From Heterodera schachtii (lineage: Eukaryota > Nematoda > Chromadorea > Rhabditida > Heteroderidae): DNA of 64,000 nucleotides. Shown one piece after another: positions 22,691-33,655 of this stretch. Position numbers and translations under genes: made by a program. Location: the NCBI GenBank assembly GCA_023374025.1, contig SIJG01000013.1:1855198-1919197 (forward strand). Direction: 5' to 3'. Position 1 is the stretch's first letter. Every line of letters starts with the position of its first letter. The notes under the pieces are model-generated. The model ran no database searches. It saw only the letters and a list, made by a program, of their open reading frames with translations, and was not told the DNA's origin.

Positions 22691-23201
22691 ATAACGACAT
22701 AGCACCGGGCTGGGTTACCTATGTTCGGACTTGAGTAAAGTAAGTGATTTTTCTGTATTATTTTTTCATGTTTATTAAACATTTAAATTAATTTCAATTT
22801 AGAATTAATTAAAATGAATTTTTATTAAAAAGAGCGGGATTAATGGAGACAGGGCCTTAATTAGAGAATATACGGTATTTATATATCCTTCGAATTTCAA
22901 TATAAAGTTTTTTTTATGTAAGAAATCCTCTCGGAAAAAAAATCCAAAATTCTAATATTATGCCGGGTTTAAGCATCGGAAAGGCCTCAGTTTTGACAAT
23001 CAAAATGATAGAAATGCGTTTTTTGTTTTTTAAACAAAAAGCTCCACATGGATCGACACCCATCAGAATATTGGCCATTGTTTACTGAATGAAAAATAAA
23101 ATTCTATTTTATTTTCTCTGTAAATGATATGCCAAAAATGATAAATAATATTTTGTGTCATTTGTCCCGTTTTGTTCCGTTTGTCATTTGTCCAATTGTC
23201 T

Positions 23202-24073
23202 TCAGTTGTCCATCAGTGCCATTTGGCTGTCCATCTCCGTCTCCTCCTCCATGCCCTCCCATCCGTCCGTCTCGCCGTCCATGGCGTCGTCCTCGAGCAG
23301 TTCGTCCTCTGCCAATTGGTCAAAGTCCGACTCTTCCGCCCCCAAGTCGTCGACCGCCTCAGTGTCCAAGTTGTTTTCCTCCGCCATCACTTCCGCACTC
23401 GACGGTCCCTTCTGATTGTGAGCATTCTCCGCCGCCTTTGGCACGGCTTTCACTGCTGCGATTGGTTTGGCTTCAAATTGGCAATATTGGCACAATATTA
23501 AATTGGAATTAATTAATTATTTACTTGGGCTCTTTTTGTCATTTGCTTTGGCAGCTGGGGATTTTTTGTCTAAATTTATTTAATTTTTAATTATCATTTA
23601 AATTAATAATTACCATTTTTAGGCGATGCTTTCCCTTTGGCTTGCTTAGCTTTTTTGTCTAAAATTCAAAAATTAATTTTTTAAATTCCCTTTTAACTTA
23701 AAAGTCCTTACCCTTTTTGCCTTTGGCGTCCTTTTTTCCTTTTCCCTTTGATTTTGCGTCTTTTATAATTCCTAAATTAATTAATTAATTAATTTGTATT
23801 AATTAGTCCCTCTCTCTTTTCTGCTTTACCTCCTTTCGCTGCTCCTTTCGGCGCCGCTTTTCCTTTTGCTGGCGTTGCAACTGCTCCTTTAAAAGCATAT
23901 TCCAATTAACATTTATTATCAATTTATTTATACCTTTCTTATTGTCTTTTTTCACTGCTTTTGAGTTGGCTAAAATTTTAAAATATTTTTAATTTTTATT
24001 AATTTTGGCCACCTGTCTCAAGAATAACAGCCATCACCAAGCAAACCATGGCCAGGAAGAGAACGGCGCGCAT
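23202..24073 (-). CDS. Secreted protein: lysine-rich, histone-tail-like half and acidic tail, 7 exons
   Basis: Exons 24073-24013, 23969-23934, 23886-23830, 23771-23712, 23658-23614, 23569-23525, 23470-23202 give 190 residues. Every one of the six introns is phase 1, so the five internal exons (12-20 codons) are interchangeable cassettes. Residues 1-20 form a signal peptide (MRAVLFLAMVCLVMAVILET). Residues 21 to about 125 are almost only Lys, Ala, Gly, Pro, Asp and Ser (ATPAKGKAAPKGAAKG, KGKGKKDAKGKKDKK), like the tails of linker histones. The last 65 residues are strongly acidic (DTEAVDDLGAEESDFDQLAE and on) with Met. There are no cysteines and no domain I recognise. It could be a secreted effector that binds nucleic acid or chromatin in a host, a calcium- or matrix-binding secretion, or an eggshell/cuticle component. 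Confidence 0.82.
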
Positions 24074-25060
24074 TTTGAATGATTGGAAAAGGTAATAATT
24101 AAATTAAATTAAAAAATATTTCAATATATTTTTTGCTTTGCTTTTTTTGGCTTTTATATCCCGCAAAAATTATTTATTTTCTTTGAAATTGGAAATATTA
24201 TTTTTTGCCCGGAAATGATGCCAATGCCAACCATTTTTTCATTGATTTGTCTATGCCATTTTAATGTTCGCTTTCCTTCGTGTGATTTCAACATTTTTTC
24301 TATTTCTTCATCAATATGTTTTGTTGAAATATTCTTTTATTGGTAAATATCGGTTTGAGGTCCCAAACTCAGAATTGCTTACGGTCAGATTTGTTGTAAA
24401 AAGGTTTGAAATGGGTAGGAAAATAGAATTAGGGGCGCACTTGCCCTTTTTCAGGTTGAAAAAGTGCCGGGATTGGAGTGCCAAATCCAGCCGGGACTCA
24501 ACTCAAGACAATAAAAAGTGCTAAATTCCATTTAAATAATTTTTTATGTTTTTTACTGCTTTTTGTTAGGAAATATGTAAAATCATAGTCATATTTGTAA
24601 TATATGGGGGCCCGAAGGCCAACGACAATCAGTCAACCGCCTGCGGACCACGCGTGGACTTCTTCCGGAGCTCATAGTCTCGCCCCACCTACTGGCCGCC
24701 GTAGTCGAGTGTGCGCTGGTTTTTAGCGCAATAAGCAAAATTCAAAGTTTTAATTTGATAGTATTTCAATTTTAAAAACAGGTTTAAACGCTTTACTGAC
24801 TTATTTTTTGTTAATTTTATTGTTTTAACCAAAAGGTTTTTTTTCAAAATAAGACAAAACGGCTGAAAAACTAAGATTCGGACCCCAAAAACAAGATTTT
24901 TTCTAAAATTAATAGTAGCGCGAAGGAACGCAATAAAAACATGAAAAATAGACTTAAAACAATATTTTATTAGCGAAAAAACCAGGGCTGCCAACTGAAA
25001 TTTTCAAAATCAGCATTTGGGGTCCAAAATCACATTTTGAAAAAATTTATTCAAAATGAA
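24074..25060. other. AT-rich spacer with a dispersed conserved segment at 24600-24730
   Basis: No gene seen. 24640-24730 (within it 'ctcgccccacctactggccg' and gtagtcgagtgtgcg) recurs almost unchanged at about 45932-46025 inside a long-inverted-repeat element. 24450-24530 shares 'cagccgggactcaact' with about 21660. Confidence 0.5.
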
Positions 25061-25320
25061 ATTTTTTGCGGCGCGCTTTTTCCAAAAAACTTTTTGGGAA
25101 CCGCGGGGGTCCGGTGGCGCCGGTAGGCGCCGCCAGGAAAATTTTTGAAAATTTCAATGCAATTTGTTAACAGATTTTCACCAAAAAATTACCAATTCTG
25201 AGTTTTTTTTAGCCAATTTTTTTATGAAAAAAATAAGTTTTGGGGGCCCGACGGTGCCGATAGGCGCCGCCGGAGGAAAAATAGAAATTTTGACCATTTT
25301 TTTAACAGATTTTCACTGAA
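25060..25320. repeat. GGCGCC palindromic repeat, two units
   Basis: Two copies of a unit containing ggtggcgccggtaggcgccg and 'ggtgccgataggcgccgccg', each followed by 'aaaatttt' and 'gttaacagattttca'. They belong to the most abundant dispersed repeat in the window. Confidence 0.75.
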
Positions 25321-25485
25321 ATTTTGGGGCATTTTACACTCACAAAATGAATTATAATATAACTTTTTTCAAATTAAAATTAATTCAAATATTCGCTTCA
25401 ATAAAAAATGATATGTAATTCAAAACAGTTATTCATTTTTGTATTTTTTTCAAATCTAAGAATAAGCACAAAACAAGAAGGTCGT

Positions 25486-25990
25486 GCCAAAAAAAGGACA
25501 AATCTTAGAAAAAAGGACATTTTAGCTTTCTAAGACCCGGCCCCTCCAAAAAAGGACAAATCTTAGAAAAAAGGACATTTTAGCTTTCTAAACCCAGCCC
25601 CTCCAAAAAAGGACAAATCTTAGAAAAAAGGACATTTTAGCTTTCTAAGACCCAGCCCCTCCAAAAAAGGACAAATCTTAGAAAAAAGGACATTTTAGCT
25701 TTCTAAGACCCGGCCCCTCCAAAAAAGGACAAATCTTAGAAAAAAGGACATTTTAGCTTTCTAAGACCCGGCCCCTCCAAAAAAGGACAAATCTTAGAAA
25801 AAAGGACATTTTAGCTTTCTAAGACCCGGCCCCTCCAAAAAAGGACAAATCTTAGAAAAAAAGGACATTTTAGCTTTCTAAGACCCGGCCCCTCCAAAAA
25901 AGGAGAAATCTTAGAAAAAAAGGACATTTTAGCTTTCTAAGACCCGGCCCCTCCAAAAAAGGACAAATCTTAGAAAAAAGGACACTTGGC
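25486..25990. repeat. 58-base tandem array, about 8.5 copies
   Basis: The words ggacaaatcttag recur at 25496, 25554, 25611, 25669, 25727, 25785, 25843, 25902 and 25961, a period of 57-59 bases. Copies differ at only a few sites (cccagcccc versus cccggcccc, aggagaaat once). Each unit also contains a second, shorter aaaaggac word. Confidence 0.95.
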
Positions 25991-26435
25991 CACTCTGGTT
26001 TTAACAAAGAAAACATACAAAAGCCTTTTTTGTTTTTGGCTCATCAAAATGTTTTTATCAATATCATTTTGGGAGGTTTTTGAGGGCCCATAACTTTTGT
26101 CAATTTCTTTTTTGCCCAGAAATTCTTTCGGATTCGTAATTTACATGCCGCCGATAGGAATTGATGAAATCTATTTTGAGGCAATTCCATGCTTTTTAAG
26201 CCATCGGGCAATTCAGTCCCAAAGATATTTGGTCATTTCAGTCACAGGTCTGTATCTCTTAAGGGATTAGTTTCCGCAAAAAAATTCTTTCGAATTCTTC
26301 CATTACAGACCGAGGGCTACGATTGTTATATTTTATATTGTTTTTCTCCCTGAAGCTATGCCAAGGTTCTCCCGATTTTTCCATATATTTTATTTAGGGC
26401 ATTTTTGGCTCTGGGTCATATGATCAATATTTTCC

Positions 26436-26652
26436 GGTACTTATCCCTTTTGTGACCCCCCCCCCCCCCCGAAATTTTTTTTACATTTTTTTCGTGGATA
26501 ATTTTAGGCGCTAAAAAATGATCTACTGTTTATAACTGCATGTAATCTTAAAATAAACAGCTTATCCGCTTTCATCGCCTAAAATTACCAAAGAAAAAAT
26601 GTATAAAAAAAAATTTCGGAGGGGGGGGGGGGTCACAAAAGGGATAAGTACC
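26436..26652. mobile_element. MITE with poly-C/poly-G arms and 8-base target duplication
   Basis: Ends ggtacttatcccttttgtga / tcacaaaagggataagtacc are perfect inverted copies, continuing into a C-run on the left and a G-run on the right. Flanking direct repeat tattttcc at 26428-26435 and 26653-26660. Internal 'atacag'-type AT core, no coding capacity. Confidence 0.85.
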
Positions 26653-26726
26653 TATTTTCCATGTTTTTTAATATTAAAAAGTTTAAATTATTTTCTTTGT
26701 AAAATTCCCATAAATTTGTTTGGCTG

Positions 26727-26949
26727 TTTTTTTTTTGTGGCGTCTCCAAAAGCCAAACATTTCAATTGATTTTTTCGATTGTTTCTTCGGAGGTCGTGGA
26801 AAACTGCTGCAATTGGCGCGTCTCTTCTCCATTCGCTCATTCATTCACTCACTTCGCAGTTGTCATTTTCTTCTCATTTTACATTTATTCTGTTTAGAAA
26901 TTTCTTATTATTTTTTTAATGGAATAAAATTGTTAATGAATGTAATAAA
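26727..26949. repeat. Dispersed unit repeated near the right end of the window
   Basis: A run from 'tttgtggcgtctccaaaagc' through 'ctgctgcaattggcgcg' to 'tttagaaatttct' recurs at 63567-63788 with a few changes. Both copies lead on to the same 'gcc...ccgga...aaaattagag...ttgaattttacaa' sequence, the left one after interruption by the 26950-27536 element; part of this continuation is seen again at about 49980-50090. Confidence 0.8.
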
Positions 26950-27536
26950 TAGGGCCCCGACTTTTAGTGACGAAAAATCCCAAAATAGTTAACTAAAATA
27001 GTGACGAAAAAGTGCCAAAAAAATGACAAAATAGTGAAAATTCCGAAATAGTGACGAATAGTGACATAATTTTCAGCCAAAAAATGAGCAAAAAAAATTT
27101 TATTCACTAATTTCAGTTGCAAATGAGGTAAATTTCCTTTCTAACATTTATCTTAACAAATTTTGACATTTTTTAAACAAAAATTTTATCAAGAAAAAAT
27201 TTGGGGGGAAAATTTTTATGAAAATTTTCCAATTCTTAATGGTATTTTTCAAAAAAATTTTTATGTCGATTCTTAGGGGTGCATTTTTTGATTTTATTGC
27301 AATTTTGTTAAGGAATTTTCCAAAAAATGTTGAAATAGTGAAAAAATAGTGACAAAACGCCAAAAAAGTGAATTTTCACTATTTTAAGTGACGAAACGCC
27401 AAAATAGTGATTTCTAGTGACGGAAAATGACGTCCAAATGAAAAAATTTTTACGCGGAAATGCGTTTTTTGAGCTCCTTTCTTCAAAACAATTGAGCAAA
27501 AAAAAAAAAGTTTTTTCACTAAAAGTCGGGGCCCTA
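26950..27536. mobile_element. hAT-like foldback element, 587 bases, 8-base target duplication
   Basis: Ends tagggccccgacttttagtg / cactaaaagtcggggcccta; target duplication gtaataaa at 26942-26949 and 27537-27544. Subterminal words of the type 'atagtgacgaaa' repeat many times near both ends in opposite orientation. The interior is AT-rich without a transposase. Confidence 0.85.
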
Positions 27537-27544
27537 GTAATAAA

Positions 27545-30500
27545 AATCAAAAAAAAACTTCCCGGTGGCGCCTGTCGACATCGCCGAACGATAAAATTAT
27601 TTAGGTTCTCAAAAATTAGAGCAAAAACTTTGAATTTTACAATTAATTTTTCAATAAAATTTATCGTTATAAAATCCAAATCTACGTGATAATTCCAAAT
27701 GAGCTTTCTTGCCAATAAATGAAGCTTTTAAAAATTCACCCGGAACCCTAATTTTATTTGTTTTAAAAGTTTTGTTTTCGTCCTTGTTAATGCTATTTTT
27801 CCTTACGAAAAGTCTTACCCACAGTAGAGCTGGCTAAAAAAAATTCTGGAAAAGAGATTCGTGACTTTTTCCTGTTCTCGTAAAATCCAATCAATTTTAA
27901 ACAGGTATTCATCCCACCGGGAAATAAAAATACAGATTTAAAAAATACAAACGAAATTTAACCTTCAATTTGTTTCAAATAATTCAAAAAAGTTAATTTG
28001 TAAATTAAAAATATATAGCCAATTGCGTCCTCTCCCGCCTCTTCCTCAGTAATTATTGGAAAAAGATATGATTATTAAAAATTTTGTTAAACGGTTATTA
28101 AATGAATACAGACAGATTCATTCAGAGATTTCAATAAAATATTTGATCGATTACATTGAAAAATATATAATATATTTTAGCAAATTTTAAATGATTCAAA
28201 TTCTTGTTTAATTTTTAATTTTGTTTTTCTTTTGCAACGAAAACAAGACTTTATATTATATCTTTTTTGAAAATAATTATTAATCTGAACTGAACACTTT
28301 AAAAATAAATTTAAATTTAAATTTATATTAAAATAAATAAAAAATAATAAAAAAACAACGAAATCCTAAAAATTGTGTAAAAAGCTAAATCCTTTGGTAT
28401 AAAATACATTAAAATTTTGTCTTTATATCAATAAAATAATTCATAATTCAATTTTTTTAATCTCTAATAAATTGATGAGAGAATGTTGAGGACATAAAAT
28501 AACGGAATGCCGTCGTCCTCAGAAAGTTTTGATCACATAACAAATAAATAAACTAATATTTAAAAATGATTCTTTAAAAAACAGAATAAAAATAATAAAA
28601 TGGAATTAGCGTTAACCAAATTATATTTTTGTTTAATGCAAATAAAGCACTGCTTTTTCTTGTTAATTTATTTAAAAATAAAAGAAAGGCAATGTTTACA
28701 CATTTACGAAACTTCTGCTGGCGAATCTTTAGAATTAAGAACATGGTTTTTTTCATCATAAAAATATATTTCAAATTGAGGATAACTTGCAAATTCACTA
28801 ATATTCACCAGAAATTACCTTTTCAGGAACTTAAGAATTCATATTTCTACTTTTAATTTAGAATCAGCAAACTTTTATATAAATAAAAAACTGCAAAAAC
28901 ATTCAAAAATTAAAATAATATTAAAGCGCAAATATATTATATCATTAAAATCAAATTTAAAATACTCACTTATCAATGAAAATCTTTTAACAGCAAATAA
29001 AAAATTGGAAATAGCTTAATTTTTTATTATTGAAAAAATGATGCCTCCATCATATGGTCAAAACATAGAGAAAGTTCTGTAACTAAATTAGCAAATAAAG
29101 TGAAATAAAGAGATTTAGGAAATATATGAAAATAAATTCGAAAAATTTAATAAATGATTAATTTTAACATGTTTAGAAAAATGATTTTAAATTTTCGAAT
29201 CTTTTTACGCTAAAAAATTAAGTCAAACACCAATATTTTGTTTATGCTCGTAACAAGCTCTATTTGCTTCCAAAAATCACAAATATTCGCCGAATGTAAA
29301 AAAGTCATAAATAAAAGATCCGAAAATTTGAGTTATTTTCAAATCATATTTCAAATCTTTTTTTATAAATTATTCAATTCCTTATTTTATGAACAGCTTC
29401 TAAACATGCATTCAGAGCCTTCGAATGATTATTTTTTATTTAAGATAATGAAGTAAACCTGGGATAAGTAATCTCATGACAAATTGTCAAGATTTTGAGT
29501 TTTTAGGATTTCAATAGAATTGCTAACGACTCAAAAATAAACATTATACAATGAACCGAATGGAAACTTTGAATAGTATCATTTGTTTAAGGACTCAAGA
29601 AAAAATCACAAAATCTTTTTTCCCAAAACTTATGCAATTACATACGAAAAAACACAATCTGTAAAGGCAATAAAAAAGTTCATTTAAAACAAAAAAAATT
29701 GATTTGATGTGACCAAAAAATAAAAATAAATGTTAAGTAAAATGAAATAATTTGATTTGATGCTTATAAAAAATAATAAATATTATTAGATGAAAAGAAA
29801 TTTTCTGTCTATTTATATTTAACGAAGTTTGAAATTTTTTATAATTTTACCCTATATGGTCATTGTTTGAATCCTAAGTATTTAAAAACATTGTTTTACA
29901 ATTTATCCATTTCAAAGAAAATGATTGAATAATAAATCTTTAAAAAAGAGAAGTGATTTCAAATTACAAAATACTTTTGCAAAATATTAAAAAAAATCGA
30001 TTAATTTAAATCGGCAAAATAAGTGATAATACTGTAATACAGTAGTTGGTTGAAATATTAATTTAAGATTTTTTAATAGCAAGAACTGCAATTCATGTTT
30101 CACCACGAAGTCTGACCAAGGGTTAGCCAAGCCACAAAAACTTTAAAATAATTAATTCTGGATCATACATAGATGCAAATTTAATATGATTTTAAAAACA
30201 ACAAAAAAATAAGCCATTCTTCATTTTATGTTGAAGAGTCAAAATTTTAGACTGATCAGTTTATAAAACATTTCATAAAATGTAACAACGATATATTTGA
30301 TAAAATAATAAATAAAAATATATAATAAATAAAAATATATATTATTCAAAAAAAATGAAAAAGTATCACTTTTATGGACATTTGAAGCGATTGGTATTGT
30401 CTGCAACCGCCCTAAGGATTACACCAAGCCCATGTAATGCGTCAAGATTTAAAAAAAAGAACCCTGCGGATAAACTTTATTTCACTTAATAAAACCCGAA

Positions 30501-32040
30501 TTGTGATATAAAATTAAATTGTAAATTGTATTAAAAAAAAGTCGTAATAATAAAACAATAATATTAGGTAAAAACACTAAATTATAAAATAATATAAAAA
30601 GATGCAAAACGAAAATACCATCTTGTAAGGTTAGTGAAAATATTTTTTAATATTTGTCGAAATTTAAATTTTCATGAATTCAAAATGTTTTGGAAAAAAT
30701 GCGAATTTAAAGTATTTTTCGAAAAAAAACTCGAACTTTCAATGAAAAAGGTCGAAAAAAGTAAAGCTTTGACAAAAGATCATTTAAGAAGCTTGCTTTA
30801 GCATAAATAAGTTATCGAGAAAATAAAAGGAAAAATGATTGAAAATAGCATTTTAATTAAAATTATTAATTAATACTATAAAAATTATCACTAATTGTAG
30901 CTCAAAAAGTAAATTATTTTCAAGTAGAATATTAAATAATTCAAAAAATTTTCCATTTAAAGAAATATAATGCTATGATTTTTTTACTATTTCATCAACT
31001 TCCCATGGTTCGATAAATAGGATTTTACCAATCCATACCCAACAGAAGTTGATAGTTTTTCAAAAATATATTAAAATTATAAAATTCAATTACAGACATA
31101 ATAAAAATCAAAAATTTTTACAAATTCACTCATTTATGATAGATAAATATTGGAAAAGCGAAATGAATAAAGCTTAATGCTTGTAAAACACGCCAATCTT
31201 AAACAGAATAAAATTTATGTTTGAATTTTCCATAATTTTTGTTTATAAATTAATCATATATTAAATAATACTGCAATTTTAATTAATTAATTAATACTTA
31301 ATTTAAATCTGAAAAACAAAATAAATAAAAAAAAGAAATTACACGTTTTGAATTATAAGAATTTTTCTTCATAAAAAAAAGCAAAAATAAAAAAAACATA
31401 ATCTAAGTAAAAAAAACTTGTGAACAATTAATCACGCAGCAATGTTAACAAAATTAGGCGCCTCACAAGCGAGATTTAGATGAACTTCAGCGAATAATTT
31501 ACACTCGATATGCGGAAAAATTATCAATTTTAATATAAATCTTTATAAAAAGATACAACAAATGAGAGTTTTACAAAAATATTAAAATGATAATTAATTA
31601 AAATTAAAAAAGGACTCATCTCAAAGTATATAATATTCCTAATTTATTTAAATTATAATATAAAAAGCCCATAAAAATATAAACTTTTACTTAATAAAAT
31701 ATGGAAGTGCAAATTTTTTGTGATTTTCATCGAAACATTCAAATTTTACCTAATTCTTATTTTAAAGAACGAGTATTACGAATTGTACATAATAAAATTC
31801 AAAAAGTGTAAAATTTAAGAAAGATGGAAAAATTATAATGTAATAATTGAAAATCATTTAATTAAATGAAAAAAATATTTACGAATTTTAATATAAATTT
31901 TTCTAAAAGTCTAAGCAATGAGAGTTTTTAAATACACAATTAAAATATAATTAAAATTAAAAAAGGACTCACTCTCAAAGTATCTAATATTCTTATTTTT
32001 TTAAACTATTATTTAAAAAGCAATTTAATGAATTAATTAT
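27545..32040. repeat. AT-rich mosaic, part 1 (no genes)
   Basis: No coding region seen. The segment 28540-29220 matches 46740-47440, and 30385-30650 matches 48510-48780, both at an offset of 18.1-18.2 kb and with many substitutions. 28080-28330 matches 54870-55130, and 31130-31260 matches 47730-47870. GC-richer islands stand out at 28490-28530, 30040-30130, 30385-30450 and 31430-31510. Confidence 0.75.
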
Positions 32041-32052
32041 AGGTAATTAAAA

Positions 32053-32400
32053 CAGAGACCGGACTTTTAGGCACGAAAATTTTAAAATAGGTACAAAAAT
32101 TCAGGACGATTTGCGGGCATGGCCGTAGCCAGAAAAAATTTCAGATGGGATAACCCGAAGGCCGTTTGTTTTTTTTTTTCACTTCGGCCAAAAATTTTTT
32201 CCAATGTTATATCAAAAATTTCAGCAGGAGAAAAAATGAAGGAATTTTTAGCGGTTTTGCACAAAAATCGAAAAATTCGAAAAAAAGGCACAAACTATTT
32301 AAAGCTAGAAGCTTGAAACCAAGTTAAATACTCGTTTTCCGTGCGTATTAGGACATTATAAGTTAGCAAAAACAGGCATTTGCCTGAAAGTCCGGTCTCT
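32053..32400. mobile_element. Foldback element, about 350 bases
   Basis: Ends cagagaccggacttttaggc / gcctgaaagtccggtctct are inverted copies with one mismatch. Flanking bases do not show a clear target duplication, so it may be an old insertion. Confidence 0.65.
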
Positions 32401-32421
32401 AATAATAAGACGCATTTACAC

Positions 32422-33655
32422 TAGGGTTGGGCCCCCGACCCCGCCCCCGACCCCGAACCCCGACATTTTTGGCCATTTTCGGGGAAAACCCCGACCCCGA
32501 ACCCCGACGCTTCCAACCCCGACAACCCCGAACCCCGACCCTTAACCCCGATCGGGGTCGGGGTTAAATATACACCCCTAAGAATGGGATTTTTGTGGGG
32601 GAAAAGGCAAAAAAGTTATAAGAAATTTACCATTTTGCCAATTTTATTATGTAAATAAAGTAAATTTGCTGATGTTTACTAATTTGAAATGTAGTGTAGT
32701 GGGTAAGTGTATCACACTTAAATTACTTTCTGTCATAGTTCGATACCGGTTGACGTTTTCATTTTAATTTATTTTTTTTGTGATTAATATGGTTTTTTAA
32801 ACAAAAATCCCATAAAAATTGGTCATCATTGGCATAATTTATTGACAAATTAAATCCAATCTTCCTTTCGTTGAAATTAAAAAATTTAATTTTCCTTGAC
32901 TAAATCATAAAAAGTTAATATTTTTCAAAATATTTTTTACAAAATATAAAAAATAAAATAAAAATTTCACGGAAATTAATAAATTTTTGGTGAAAAACTA
33001 TTAGAAAATAGGCCTTAAATTTCAAAATTCGCCCGGCGCTGCCTATCGGCATCGCCGGCCCTCAAAAAACCAATTTTTTCTTAAAAAAATTTGGCTCAAA
33101 ATCGAAAAAATTTATCATTTTTTGGACAAAATCTGTTAACAGACCCATCCAAATTTTCAAAAATTTTTCCGGCGGCGCCTATTGGCACCGCCGGGCCCCT
33201 TTCTCCTAAGTCTTTAGAAAAAGAGCGCCGCGAAAAAAAAGATGATTTGAAAAACAAAAAAGGTGATCAGAAATTTTTGGGCATTTTTTGAATAAAATTC
33301 ACTATTTTTATTTGGGGGCCCGGCGCCGGAGGAAAAATTTAAATTTTTGACTATTTTTACAGATTTTCACTGAAAATTGGCCATTTTAGATGCCTTATGT
33401 GTTTTAATTATTTCTATACAAAAATAAATAATGAAATAAAAAAGCACATAAAATTATTAATGAATACAAAAAATTTTAAGCAAAAATAATATAAAGTTTT
33501 TTGACTATATGGTATAAGGCAAAAATTGAAAAACCCCGAACCCCGACCCCGAACCCCGAACGATTTGGCAACCCCGACCCCGAACCCCGACACTTCCAAC
33601 CCCGACAACCCCGAACCCCGAATTTTCAAACCCCGACGTCGGGGGCCCAACCCTA
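32422..33655. mobile_element. hAT-like foldback element, 1234 bases, with CCCCGAA arrays and 8-base target duplication
   Basis: Perfect 18-base ends tagggttgggcccccgac / gtcgggggcccaaccctа in mirror image, flanked by atttacac at 32414-32421 and 33656-33663. Behind each end, 80-140 bases consist of ccccgaccccgaa words. The AT-rich interior holds a tRNA-like sequence (32692-32752) and three GGCGCC repeat units (33035, 33170, 33320). No transposase. Confidence 0.88.
32686..32752 (+). tRNA. tRNA-like relic (SINE-type Pol III promoter), not a functional tRNA
   Basis: The A box tagtgtagtgg (32692-32702) is identical in form to that of tRNA-Val/Glu/Gly genes. The B box agttcgatacc (32737-32747) lies 45 bases on. 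The 5' acceptor arm does not pair with the 3' end (ccggttgacg), so I read it as a tRNA-derived promoter relic inside the foldback element. Confidence 0.4.

Larger units (their letters stand above)
21730..22877. mobile_element. Foldback element, about 1.15 kb, with 26-base inverted ends
   Basis: The left end 'taccgtatattctctaatta' continues into aaggccc. The right end is the mirror image, ending in agagaatatacggta. Subterminal 'taatggagacggggggat'-type words repeat next to both ends. No transposase. A second element (22550-22690) is nested inside it. Confidence 0.8.

Noticed and set aside
23129..23512. Pro/Ser-rich plus-strand frames
   Set aside because: They are antisense to the acidic last exon of the secreted lysine-rich protein.
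25486..25990. CRISPR-like regular spacing
   Set aside because: Whole 58-base units are repeated, without unique spacers, in a eukaryotic context; it is a minisatellite.
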